Below, in pieces: positions 14,006 through 22,600 of a stretch of DNA of 28,074 bases (positions are counted from its first letter, which is position 1; each line of letters opens with the position of its first letter). The stretch comes from Chloracidobacterium sp. UBA3360. Lineage in GTDB: Bacteria; Acidobacteriota; Blastocatellia; Pyrinomonadales; Pyrinomonadaceae. The notes under the pieces are model-generated. The model saw only the letters and a list, made by a program, of their open reading frames with translations, had not been told where the DNA came from and made no database searches. Location of the stretch: assembly GCA_002360555.1 (NCBI GenBank), contig DEQS01000018.1:1-28074 (forward strand), read 5' to 3'. The position numbers and the translations under genes are program-made.

Positions 14006-15175
14006 ATGACCGAGAATATCGAAAAATTCCTATCTGAGTTTGCCGCGAGCATCACCGCCGGCACGTTTGTAAAATTGACTCTTGGCAATTATAAAGGCTC
14101 TGACCTGCACCTGCAAAAGATCAATATCCGACTGATCAAGACTAACAAGGGCATCCGCCTTTTCTTTTTGTATCGTCACGATTCCCGTGACATCGCAAAA
14201 AACTACACTATCCCGACCGGACAGGTTTTGATCAGCCAATTGCTGGGAACTGAGTTTTTTAGCGGCCATCTTTTTACGACAACGAACGACTTTCAGCTCG
14301 ATATTGGACGGAAAAATTCGAGACTCAATGTCGGGAAACCTGCTTTCAAAAAAGCACCTCCGCTCGAACACGACCGCAAAAAAGAAAAGCTGATCGACCC
14401 GCACAGCGTCTATCTAAATGCTCTCGGCATTACAAATACCAATGGCGAGGTGGGCTCTCAGCAGCAGAGTAAATGGCGTCAGATCAATAAATACGTCCAG
14501 ATCCTGGCAGATCTCGTGGACCGGTCAGATCTAAAGGACCGTACGTCACTCAACATCGTCGATATGGGCAGCGGCAAAGGCTACCTCACGTTCGCGGCAT
14601 ACGATTATTTCAAAAATATCCGCGGCGTCGATGTGAAAATGACCGGGGTCGAGGCACGCAGCGATCTGGCAGCGATCGCAAATGACGTTGCCCGTGCGAG
14701 CGAATTTGACGGGCTCGAATTTGTTCAGGCTACGATCGAGTCGTTTGACCTCAAGGACGTAAATATCCTCATCGCACTCCACGCTTGTGATACCGCGACT
14801 GACGATGCCCTGTTCCAGGGCATTCGAACAAATGCGGACCTCATCGTCGCGGCTCCTTGTTGTCATAAACAGATCCGCAAGCAGATGAAACCGCCGCCGA
14901 TGATGCACGACATCCTAAAACACGGCGTCATGATCGAACGCGTCGCCGAAACCCTCACGGACGGCCTACGTGCCCTGCTCCTCGAACGCGAAGGCTACGC
15001 AACAAGGCTGTTCGAATTCATCTCGGTCGAGCACACGCCAAAAAACAATATGCTGGTTGCCACCAAGCTCGCCCAGGCAAAAGATACAGAAAATATCGAA
15101 ACCCAGATACGTGATCTAAAAGAGTTTTATGGCATCAACTCGCAGCATCTTGAATCTCTTTTAGCAGAGAAATAG
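14006..15175 (+). CDS. SAM-dependent methyltransferase (Methyltransf_32/METTL25-like)
   Basis: 389 aa. The N-terminal ~170 residues are an additional alpha-beta domain that I do not recognise. The catalytic Rossmann domain follows: VDMGSGKGYLTFAAY (motif I, binds SAM), TGVEARSDLAAIA (acidic end of strand 2), then IALHACDTATDDALF and LIVAAPCCHKQIRKQM. The HAC(D)T..D and APCCHK signatures characterise the Methyltransf_32 group, whose best-known relatives are GSTCD/METTL25-type proteins; substrates are mostly unproven and RNA is one candidate. GAGG lies just upstream of ATG 14006. The gene is complete, and its stop abuts the next palindromic repeat. Confidence 0.8.
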   Translation: MTENIEKFLSEFAASITAGTFVKLTLGNYKGSDLHLQKINIRLIKTNKGIRLFFLYRHDSRDIAKNYTIPTGQVLISQLLGTEFFSGHLFTTTNDFQLDIGRKNSRLNVGKPAFKKAPPLEHDRKKEKLIDPHSVYLNALGITNTNGEVGSQQQSKWRQINKYVQILADLVDRSDLKDRTSLNIVDMGSGKGYLTFAAYDYFKNIRGVDVKMTGVEARSDLAAIANDVARASEFDGLEFVQATIESFDLKDVNILIALHACDTATDDALFQGIRTNADLIVAAPCCHKQIRKQMKPPPMMHDILKHGVMIERVAETLTDGLRALLLEREGYATRLFEFISVEHTPKNNMLVATKLAQAKDTENIETQIRDLKEFYGINSQHLESLLAEK

Positions 15176-15245
15176 TCCACAGATGCACACGGATAAACAC
15201 TGATAAATGTCGTTCTGATCTGTGTCCATCTGTGTTAATCTGTGG
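15176..15245. repeat. Palindromic intergenic repeat, CACAGAT type
   Basis: The arms 15177-15204 and 15218-15245 pair imperfectly around a 13-nt loop, with three 10-bp CACAGATNNA-type units per arm. It abuts the TAG stop of the methyltransferase gene and ends 12 nt before ATG 15258. Confidence 0.85.
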
Positions 15246-15257
15246 CTAATTTTTCTT

Positions 15258-15713
15258 ATGCAATACGATGCCAAAACACCTGACGAATACATCGCTGGCC
15301 TGCCTGAGGACCGAAAGTTAGCTCTCTCGGCGCTTCGCAAAGTCATCAACGACAACCTGCCCGCTGGCTTTAAGGAAACCATGGGCTACGGCCACATGGG
15401 CTGGGTCGTGCCGCATGAGATGTATCCCGCCGGTTATCACTGCGACCCGTCACAGCCGCTCGCGTTTATGGGCATTGCGTCGCAAAAAAATCATATCGCC
15501 CTGTATTCGATGTGCCTTTATGGCCATGTAAAGCAATTAGAGTGGTTTCGTAATGAGTGGCCAAAACACTCAAAGAAAAAGCTTAACATGGGCAAATCGT
15601 GTATCCGCTTTACCAAACTCGAAGACATCCCGCTCGATCTCATCGGCGAACTTGCCTCAAAAGTCACCCCGCAGCAATGGATCGAGATATATGAGAATTC
15701 AATGAAGAGATAG
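15258..15713 (+). CDS. DUF1801 (YdhG-like) domain protein
   Basis: 151 aa from ATG 15258; an upstream in-frame start at 15222 lies inside the repeat and is rejected. The family pattern is clear: TPDEYIAGLPEDRKLALSAL near the start, then ETMGYGHMGWVVP, the ALYSMCLYGH segment, and MGKSCIRFTKLEDIPLDLIG at the end. DUF1801 proteins are small, soluble, of the frataxin-like YdhG fold, and of unknown or iron-related function. The length is normal. No Shine-Dalgarno sequence is seen; a T-rich TTTTTCTT run separates the repeat from the ATG. Confidence 0.8.
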   Translation: MQYDAKTPDEYIAGLPEDRKLALSALRKVINDNLPAGFKETMGYGHMGWVVPHEMYPAGYHCDPSQPLAFMGIASQKNHIALYSMCLYGHVKQLEWFRNEWPKHSKKKLNMGKSCIRFTKLEDIPLDLIGELASKVTPQQWIEIYENSMKR

Positions 15714-15723
15714 GTCACAAGGC

Positions 15724-16020
15724 ATGATTGGATGGAGGTTCAGGAAGCCATTCGGCATAGGTGTTACTTGTGGGCTACTAATCTGTAGTTTTTTTAATTA
15801 TTACAGCTATTTACATAATGTCTGTTCCGAGGGGATAGATGACTGTGGTTGGCGTTTTGGATTTCCAGTCGAGTTCTACGAGAAAGGCGGGTTCGTTGGT
15901 TTCGAAAAGATTATTTGGGTTGGATTGATTGCTGATATCTGTTTTGCAATAACACTTAGTTTTTTGATCGGGGTTTTATTTGCGTCTTTTTGGTCAAAAA
16001 TTAAGACGTCCCATGGCTAA
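15724..16020 (+). CDS. Small two-helix membrane protein, unknown
   Basis: 98 aa with hydrophobic helices at ~10-30 and ~64-90. Between them lies a probably extracytoplasmic loop with three cysteines (NVCSEGIDDCGWRFGFP). The CGWRFGFPVEFYEKGG segment looks conserved in style, but I cannot name a family. It starts 11 nt after the DUF1801 stop and is probably cotranscribed with it. AAGG lies too close to the ATG to be an ideal ribosome-binding site. AT content is higher than in flanking genes, consistent with a membrane protein or with recent acquisition. Confidence 0.55.
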   Translation: MIGWRFRKPFGIGVTCGLLICSFFNYYSYLHNVCSEGIDDCGWRFGFPVEFYEKGGFVGFEKIIWVGLIADICFAITLSFLIGVLFASFWSKIKTSHG

Positions 16021-16050
16021 ACAGTGCGCGGCATGGACGCTCTTCAAACC

Positions 16051-16079
16051 TTGACCAAAGACCTTTTTCGCCGTATCAT
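16051..16079 (+). promoter_or_regulatory. Predicted sigma70 promoter of rpmE operon
   Basis: TTGACC at 16051-16056, a 17-nt spacer, and TATCAT at 16074-16079 match the consensus with one mismatch each. Transcription would start near 16086, giving a leader of about 54 nt before ATG 16140 with GGAAGGA as ribosome-binding site. Confidence 0.7.
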
Positions 16080-16139
16080 TAAGGATTGCGTTAAACCGCA
16101 ACATCACACCGCTTATACACGGCGGAAGGAAGTGAAATT

Positions 16140-16361
16140 ATGAAACCTGAAATACATCCAAATTACACTGAAATGTCGGTGATATGTGCCTGCGGCAGCA
16201 CCTTTAAGACACGCTCTACGATGGGCGAAGATCTCCACATCGAAATTTGCTCGGCTTGCCACCCGTTCTTTACCGGTAAGCAAAAGCTGGTCGATACGGC
16301 CGGACGCGTTGACCGCTTTAACAAGCGTTACGCTCGCGGAGCCGCTGAGGCCGCTAAATAA
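16140..16361 (+). CDS. rpmE: 50S ribosomal protein L31, zinc-binding form
   Basis: 73 aa, the usual length. It has KPEIHPNY at the start, the zinc ligands C16, C18, C37 and C40 (CACG and CSAC), and CHPFFTGKQKLVDTAGRVDRF, the signature of type A L31. It sits at the surface of the 50S subunit and bridges the subunits near 5S rRNA and L5. The strong GGAAGGA upstream and the good promoter fit a highly expressed ribosomal gene. The C-terminus is Ala/Lys-rich. Its neighbours DUF1385 and prfA keep the gene order seen in many bacteria. Confidence 0.95.
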   Translation: MKPEIHPNYTEMSVICACGSTFKTRSTMGEDLHIEICSACHPFFTGKQKLVDTAGRVDRFNKRYARGAAEAAK

Positions 16362-16405
16362 AATGGTGAAACTGGAACAGACCCAGTATTAGCTTTTCAA
16401 AATTT

Positions 16406-16474
16406 GACGCCGACCCTTGGCCGATCGATACTGGTGTGCAAACACCCCCTCGAAAGGTAAAAAAGGTCGGCGTC
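16406..16474 (+). promoter_or_regulatory. Structured leader/terminator between rpmE and DUF1385
   Basis: GACGCCGACC at 16406-16415 pairs perfectly with GGTCGGCGTC at 16465-16474, enclosing 49 nt. Inside, TCGA 16425-16428 can pair with TCGA 16450-16453, and GGTGT/ACACC close a GCAA tetraloop at 16433-16446. A T-rich tail (TTTCACTTTTC) follows the closing stem. It could be an rpmE terminator with an unusually elaborate loop, or a cis-regulatory RNA of the DUF1385 gene. It lies in a 193-nt gap with no other gene. Confidence 0.55.
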
Positions 16475-16554
16475 TTTCACTTTTCGATCTCACGATCTGC
16501 GATTTTGGATTTATTGAACATCTATTTCTAACAGATACCTATCTAAGGAATGAT

Positions 16555-17709
16555 ATGAAAAAACGTTTATCGCCAAAAATGCTTCGTTTTATCCACACCG
16601 TTTTCGCCATGGAGCGCGACCTCATCGTCGGCGGCCAGGCCGTGATGGAAGGCGTCATGATGCGCACGCCGTCGGCTTATGCGATCGCGTGTCGACGTCA
16701 GGACGGCTCGATCGTCTCGACCGCCGAAAAGCTGCCGAAATGGAGCGATAAATATAAATGGATGAACACGCCCGTCATTCGCGGCGGTGCGACGCTCATT
16801 CAGTCGATGGCGTTGGGCGTCAAAGCACTCAATTTTTCGGCAAAGATCTACGAAGAAGACCTGAATGCAGCTGAGTCTGCGGCAAAAGAAAAGGCCACGG
16901 ATACGCAGCTCGCCTTTGTCGATGGCACGAACGACGAGGATTTCTTAAAGGCACCAGTAAAGGTTGTAATGCCTGAAAAGACTGAGGGCAAAGTTAAAAA
17001 AGCCGGTCAGTCGGCATCTGCCGTCGGTTCGATCATATTCGCCTTGGGATTTAATATCTTGCTCTTTATCGTCGCACCGCTCGTGCTGACCAATATTTTG
17101 TTCATCGGACTTGGTTGGGCAGGTGCTCCGGCGCTCGCGGCGGATGCCGGTTGGTTTGAGACGATCAAGGCTTACGTGTGGAAGATCAAGCTCGATTCGT
17201 TCGGCTCTTGGATATCTTTCAATCTTATCGATGGCGTGATCCGGATGATATTTTTCATCATCATGATCTTTTCAATGTCGTTTCTGAAAGACATCCGCCG
17301 CGTTTTCGAGTATCACGGTGCCGAGCACAAGACAGTATTCACGTGGGAAAAAGGCCTCGACCTGACGCCCGCAAACGCGACACAGCAGAGCCGCCAGCAT
17401 CCGCGTTGCGGCACGTCTTTCCTGATGGTCGTCATGCTCGTCGCGATCGTGCTGTTCTCAGTTATAAATTTTGAAGCGACCTGGATGAACCTTGTCGTCC
17501 GCATCGCTCTGATGCCGCTCGTCGCGGGACTCTCGTATGAGGTCATTCGTTACGCAGCTAAAAAAGAATCGAGCGCGATATTCAAACTAATGACCAAACC
17601 GGGCCTGTGGCTGCAAAATATCACAACCCAGGAACCCGACGAGGAGCAGCTCGAAGTCGCGATCAAAGCCCTCGACGAGTCGCTAAAACTCGAACCGCAG
17701 ACTGCCTAA
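16555..17709 (+). CDS. DUF1385 membrane protein (YqhQ-like)
   Basis: 384 aa from ATG 16555, supported by AAGGA just upstream; an earlier in-frame start at 16417 lies in the structured leader. The signature GGQAVMEGVMMRTPSAYA (27-44) and FEYHGAEHKTVFTWEKG are diagnostic of DUF1385. There is a large hydrophobic region (~159-190), a second around 220-250, and a further pair at ~285-330 after HPRCGTSFL. The family is a polytopic inner-membrane protein of unknown function, often beside rpmE and prfA. A charged insert (residues ~103-150, many Lys/Glu/Ala) separates the N-terminal signature from the first helices. Confidence 0.85.
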   Translation: MKKRLSPKMLRFIHTVFAMERDLIVGGQAVMEGVMMRTPSAYAIACRRQDGSIVSTAEKLPKWSDKYKWMNTPVIRGGATLIQSMALGVKALNFSAKIYEEDLNAAESAAKEKATDTQLAFVDGTNDEDFLKAPVKVVMPEKTEGKVKKAGQSASAVGSIIFALGFNILLFIVAPLVLTNILFIGLGWAGAPALAADAGWFETIKAYVWKIKLDSFGSWISFNLIDGVIRMIFFIIMIFSMSFLKDIRRVFEYHGAEHKTVFTWEKGLDLTPANATQQSRQHPRCGTSFLMVVMLVAIVLFSVINFEATWMNLVVRIALMPLVAGLSYEVIRYAAKKESSAIFKLMTKPGLWLQNITTQEPDEEQLEVAIKALDESLKLEPQTA

Positions 17710-17718
17710 TTGAAATTA

Positions 17719-17789
17719 ACCGCAGATGGACGCAGATAAACGCGGATGATTAGAACTAATATCTGTGTTCATTTGCGTCCATCTGCGGT
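17719..17789. repeat. Palindromic intergenic repeat, CGCAGAT/CACAGAT type
   Basis: The arms 17719-17747 and 17761-17789 (29 nt each) pair with 4 mismatches around a 13-nt loop. The units are CGCAGATNNA, a GC-richer variant of CACAGATNNA. It begins 9 nt after the DUF1385 stop and ends 11 nt before the prfA start. Confidence 0.85.
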
Positions 17790-17800
17790 AAATAATTCTT

Positions 17801-18877
17801 ATGTTTGAGAAATTGGCACAAATCGAAAAGTCCTACGACGAACTGACCGAGCAGATCTCGCAGCCCGAGTTTATGTCCGACATGTCGGCGTACGCCAAGC
17901 TGATGAAACAGCACCGTTCGCTTGGCGAGATCGTCGAAAAATATCGCGAGGTTCGCAAACTCCAAGAGGATCTGCAAGGCGCCAAAGACATGACCGCTCT
18001 CGCCGAAGACGATGAGATGCGCGATATGATCGCGCTTGAGATAGCTGAGATCGAGGAAAAATTACCTGCGGCCGAGGAGCAGTTAAAGGTGCTGCTCATC
18101 CCGAAAGATCCTAACGACGAAAAGAACGTGATCCTCGAGATCCGTGCCGGCACCGGCGGCGACGAAGCCACGCTGTTCGCCGCCGAGGTCCTGCGTATGT
18201 ACGCACGCTACGCCGAAACTCAGGGCTGGAAGATGGAGGTCATGGAAGCCTCGGACAACGGTATGGGCGGCGTCAAAGACGCCGTCGCAATGATCGAGGG
18301 CGACAACGTCTATTCGAAAATGCGTTTCGAATCCGGCGTTCATCGCGTCCAACGCGTGCCTCAGACCGAGACCCAAGGCCGTATCCATACATCTGCCATC
18401 ACTGTCGCGGTTTTGCCCGAGGCTGAGGAGGTCGACGTTCAGATCAACAACAACGACCTCCGCATCGACACATTTTGCTCATCCGGCCCCGGCGGCCAAT
18501 CGGTCAACACGACCTACTCTGCTGTCCGCATCACCCATATGCCCAGCGGCGTAGTTGTTTCGATGCAGGACGAAAAATCGCAGATCAAGAACCGCGAAAA
18601 AGCGATGCGCGTTCTGCGTGCGCGTCTGCAGGAGCTTGAAGAACAAAAACAGCACGACCTCGAGGCCAGCGAACGCAAAAGCATGGTCGGCAGCGGCGAC
18701 CGTTCGGAAAAGATCCGCACCTACAATTTTAAGGAAAATCGCGTCACCGACCACCGCATCGGTATGACCGTCCATCAGCTAAATCTCGTAATGGAGGGCC
18801 AGTTGGACGATTTTATCGCCGCCCTGCAAACCCATTACCAGACCGAAAAGCTCAATGCCGAGGCCGTCGCAGCGTAA
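17801..18877 (+). CDS. prfA: Peptide chain release factor 1
   Basis: 358 aa, the normal RF1 length. The order is an N-terminal helical domain, AGTGGDEATLFAAE, RVQRVPQTETQGRIHTS (the PxT recognition tripeptide of RF1 as PQT, E. coli PAT), and SSGPGGQSVNTTYSAVR with the catalytic GGQ at 231-233. It recognises UAA and UAG in the ribosomal A site and triggers peptide release. prfA often travels with prmC, which methylates this Gln, but no prmC is seen here. There is no Shine-Dalgarno sequence; the palindromic repeat ends 11 nt before the ATG, unusual for such a core gene. Confidence 0.96.
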   Translation: MFEKLAQIEKSYDELTEQISQPEFMSDMSAYAKLMKQHRSLGEIVEKYREVRKLQEDLQGAKDMTALAEDDEMRDMIALEIAEIEEKLPAAEEQLKVLLIPKDPNDEKNVILEIRAGTGGDEATLFAAEVLRMYARYAETQGWKMEVMEASDNGMGGVKDAVAMIEGDNVYSKMRFESGVHRVQRVPQTETQGRIHTSAITVAVLPEAEEVDVQINNNDLRIDTFCSSGPGGQSVNTTYSAVRITHMPSGVVVSMQDEKSQIKNREKAMRVLRARLQELEEQKQHDLEASERKSMVGSGDRSEKIRTYNFKENRVTDHRIGMTVHQLNLVMEGQLDDFIAALQTHYQTEKLNAEAVAA

Positions 18878-18880
18878 TTT

Positions 18881-19540
18881 ATGCCGCCACCAACACGTTT
18901 ATATCTCATCCGACACGGCCAATCTGCCGGTAACGCCGAAGGGCGTTTTGGCGGGCACGGCCCGACGCCGCTGTCCGATCTCGGCCAGCGTCAGGCAGAG
19001 TTGACGGCCAAATTGCTTTCGAAAGAAGGGATACATGCGATCTATTCGAGCGATCTCGCCCGTGCAGTGCAGACTGCCGAACCGCTAGCAAAACGGCTTG
19101 GACTGGAGATAAATACGTCCGACGCATTTCGCGAACGCCACGTCGGCGTACTCGAAGGGCTGACCTTTGACGAATCAAAAGAGCGTCATCCTAAGGATTA
19201 CTACGCTCTCGTCAACCGCAGCGTCAACCACGTAATTACCGAGGGCGAGAGCTATCGTCACCTGCTCCGCCGCATCACCACGAAATTGCACGATGTCCTC
19301 CGCGAACACAACGGCCAGCGCGTCGCCGTATTTTCGCACACAGGCGCCATCTGTTTTCTAACGCTCCACCTCATGGGAGCGATCCACCGCAGCACAAAAA
19401 CCACCCCGTGGATCATCACATCAAACTGCGGCATCAACCGATTTGAGCTCCGCGGCCGCCGCAACGTCCGCGTCCTCGCCCTCAACGACACCCGCCACCT
19501 CGCCGACATCACGGGCAACGACTCATTCGCCGCTCGATGA
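18881..19540 (+). CDS. Histidine phosphatase family protein (GpmB/CobC-like)
   Basis: 219 aa. LIRHGQSAGNAEGRF carries the RHG signature (R11-H12-G13), with H12 the phospho-histidine nucleophile. LARAVQTAEPLAKRLGL, RERHVGVLEGLTFDE and VFSHTGAICFLTLHLMG (second catalytic His) complete the branch-1 catalytic core. Substrates range from phosphoglycerate to alpha-ribazole phosphate and cannot be told here. It starts 3 nt after the prfA stop and so is probably in the same operon. The C-terminal ~50 residues are Arg-rich. Confidence 0.88.
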   Translation: MPPPTRLYLIRHGQSAGNAEGRFGGHGPTPLSDLGQRQAELTAKLLSKEGIHAIYSSDLARAVQTAEPLAKRLGLEINTSDAFRERHVGVLEGLTFDESKERHPKDYYALVNRSVNHVITEGESYRHLLRRITTKLHDVLREHNGQRVAVFSHTGAICFLTLHLMGAIHRSTKTTPWIITSNCGINRFELRGRRNVRVLALNDTRHLADITGNDSFAAR

Positions 19541-19554
19541 GATCATCGAAGCGC

Positions 19555-19580
19555 AAAAAAGGCCGCCCGATCGGACGGCC
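19555..19580 (-). terminator. Rho-independent terminator of the TonB receptor gene
   Basis: GGCCGCCCGATCGGACGGCC at 19561-19580 forms a GC-rich stem with a central self-complementary CCGATCGG. On the minus strand the T-run TTTTTT (19555-19560) follows directly. It lies about 24 nt after the receptor stop. Confidence 0.88.
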
Positions 19581-19604
19581 CAAATATCTCAAATTAGATA
19601 GAGT

Positions 19605-22600
19605 CTAGAATGAGTATCTAAACACGAATTGCATACGTCTTGGTATACCTTTCATTCCGGTCAAAGCGCCAGTTCCGCCCGAAAGAGTGGATGGCACGCC
19701 TGCAAACGGATCAGCCGGCGAGATACTAAATGCCGAAACACTGTTTTCATCCAGGTACTGCATGTTTAGGACGTTAAATACTTCCCATCGGAATTGGAGT
19801 TGATGCCCCTCTTTCCATGGCATATCAAACGTCTTACCTAAGTTCATATCCAACTGTGAAAAGCTGTTTCCGGTAAAGACATTGCGGTCACCCGTTTCAC
19901 CGGGTCGTGCCGGTCTCACCGAATTTCGCAAAAGCTCCAGATTGCTAAATATGTTTGGCGTACCGCCATCTCCGTTTCGTGTGAACGACGTCTGGATAGG
20001 TGCTGTCCTCACGACCGACGATCGCAGGTTCCAGTTAGTAGCCCAACCCGCCAGATCGATCAGATTATTGAACGGCAGCCCGCTGTTCCAACGGAATATA
20101 CCGCCCAGCTGCCAGCCACCTATCAATGCATCTTTCCATTTACCTGCGTCGGTACCGATAAAACGGCCTTTACCAAACGGCAACTGATACAAAAAGTTGG
20201 CGTTGATAACATGACGGGTATCAAAATCAGAGAGCGAGTAGCTATCTTGCTGGCGAAGCGGATTGAGCACGAAAGCAGCTCCATAGGCTCCACTTGTCTG
20301 TAAGCCGGATGCGTCGTCCATTGACTTAGAGAACGTGTAGTTAAAGTCGTATGAAAGAGTCGTACCCAATCTTTGCCGCACCGAAATGCTGCCTCCGTGG
20401 TAATCGGACTTGCCGACAGTACTAAATGCGGCGAACGCAGCGTATTGAGGCTGATAATAAAAGTTTGCCCAGTTCGGAGCGTTGGCCGAACAAAACGCCG
20501 AGCTATCAAACACCGTGCAATCGTCTAATAGCAATTGGAGGTAAGTCCAATCTCCAAACGCAAAGTTTTGGTTGGCCCAAGCGACCGTCTGAGTCGCCGT
20601 CGTACCCGGTCCTAAATATCCGATCAAAGTCGGAAACATGTTTTCAAAATATGGGATAGTGGCAACGGTCGAATAGTCCTGTCCAGCATAATATGCGTTG
20701 TATATTCCATTGGCCGCGGTGTACCAGTCCGTTTTTGACACCTTATCGACTAGATTGTTCGGTGCCATGATATCCCGTTGGACCAACAAATTCCTTGCCT
20801 TTCTACCTACATAAGACGCTTCGATATACATGCCCTTTGGCAGCTTACGTCCGTATGAAAAACTCCAGCTATAGTTGATCGGCGACTTAAGTGTTGAGTC
20901 CAAAGAAAACTCGATACGCGTATCTTCGTCGGCCGGAGTAACGAAACGATTAGCAAGCGGGGCCATACCCGGCAGGTTGTTCACCTGCTGGCCAAACCCT
21001 GTAAACAGAGGACCCCTATTGCTAGCTGAAACGCCATAGGTGTTCGGAGCAATTGTATCGGACGTCAAAAAGCCCAGTGTTCCTAATCCATTAAATGTGA
21101 CTGCCAATTGCTGTCCAAAATAATCATTGGTGATCGCAAAACCGCCTCGGAAAACCGACTCGTTGTCAGCACCAAAAACTTTGCTTAAAAATCCCGTTTT
21201 GAATCCCGGCGACCAGGCTGCCGAAACTCGCGGCTGGAAGTTGTTTTTATCGAGATCGTACCAGCCTTTGGCATTGTTCTTAGGACCCGCAAGCTCAAAA
21301 TTAAGCGTTCTATTGTATGGGGTGCCCGCATTTGAACCCGCGACCCTGCTGTCAAAGTAGTCACCCAATGGAATATCCGGACGGATCTGATAACCCGATG
21401 TTTCATAGACCGGGCGGCTCAATCCATAACGCAGGCCTAAATTTACCGACAAATTAGAACGTATCTTCCAGGAATCCTGGATGTACATATCATATTCCTC
21501 GGTAGCAAATTCACGCCGAATGGGCGTTCCGCCGGGTAAAACATTGCCAGCAAGATCGTAATTATAGTTAGCTGTGTACTGGCTATAGCGTCCGATCACC
21601 GCGGCGACTGCAGCTTGCAGATCGAGGTTGTTTGTGGCAACTCCATATGGCCCAGCAAGCGGATTAAGGAGTGACCGGCCAGAGCTTGCGTAATACGACG
21701 GGTTAATGACCGCATTATCATATCCGGCCCCCTCATCTACGCGACGATTCTTAATTAAGCGAACATTACCGCCAAATTGGAAGGTGTGAGATCCTTTGAT
21801 CCAAGTGAAATCATCCGTAAGATTATGTATCGGTGTAACGCGGCTTAAACCATAAGCAAACGTAGGATTATAGACAAATCGGAAACTCTGCGAATTGGTC
21901 GTCGCATTGCCACCGATCGTAAATGCCTGACGGGTCAATCCATAACGAAAGTTGTTGACCTTATTCGTCCCGATGGTCCATGTATGCCCGACCATGCCGC
22001 CGGTATTATGTTCCCAATCCTGTGTACGTAGAGCATCGGGAAAAGGAGGTGGATTATTGGTAACGTCATTCTGCTTATTTGCTCTGCCAAATAATTGATG
22101 GTTCGCATTAAGTGCCCAGTCTAACCGCAGAATATGCGTAGCCTGAGTATATGAGCTCGGAGCATTAAAGCTAAATCCTCCGGTATTCAAGCCATCTCCG
22201 GCTCTTCTCGAATTCGCAGGATATCGTGCGGCCGCTGCTGCGAGAACCGCCAACCCAATGGGATTTTGTCCATTAGGTGATTGTGCGGTCACAAGACCGG
22301 GGTAAAGTGTTCCGAATTGGGCAGCAGTAACAGAAACCGTCGGAGAGATGCGGATGATCCCCTGTCCCAGATTCGCTAAGGGCACCGTCTGGATCACAGG
22401 CACATCGACGTTTTGTCGCCAGCCTTCGTAAGCATAGAAAAAGAACAATTTTTCCTTTACGATCGGCCCACCGATAGCTCCGCCAAATACATCTCTATCA
22501 ATGTTTGGGCGGGGAATGCCTTTACCTGTATCAACGTCGACCGTCGCATTGTTAAAGAAATCGTTAGCCGAGCCGGCAGTTCTACGCGGCAGCCAAAAAC

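Noticed and set aside
12155..17789. CRISPR array or tandem transposon ends as an explanation of the repeated palindromes
   Set aside because: Copies are kilobases apart, separated by genes, with no regular spacers, no cas genes and no transposase in the window.
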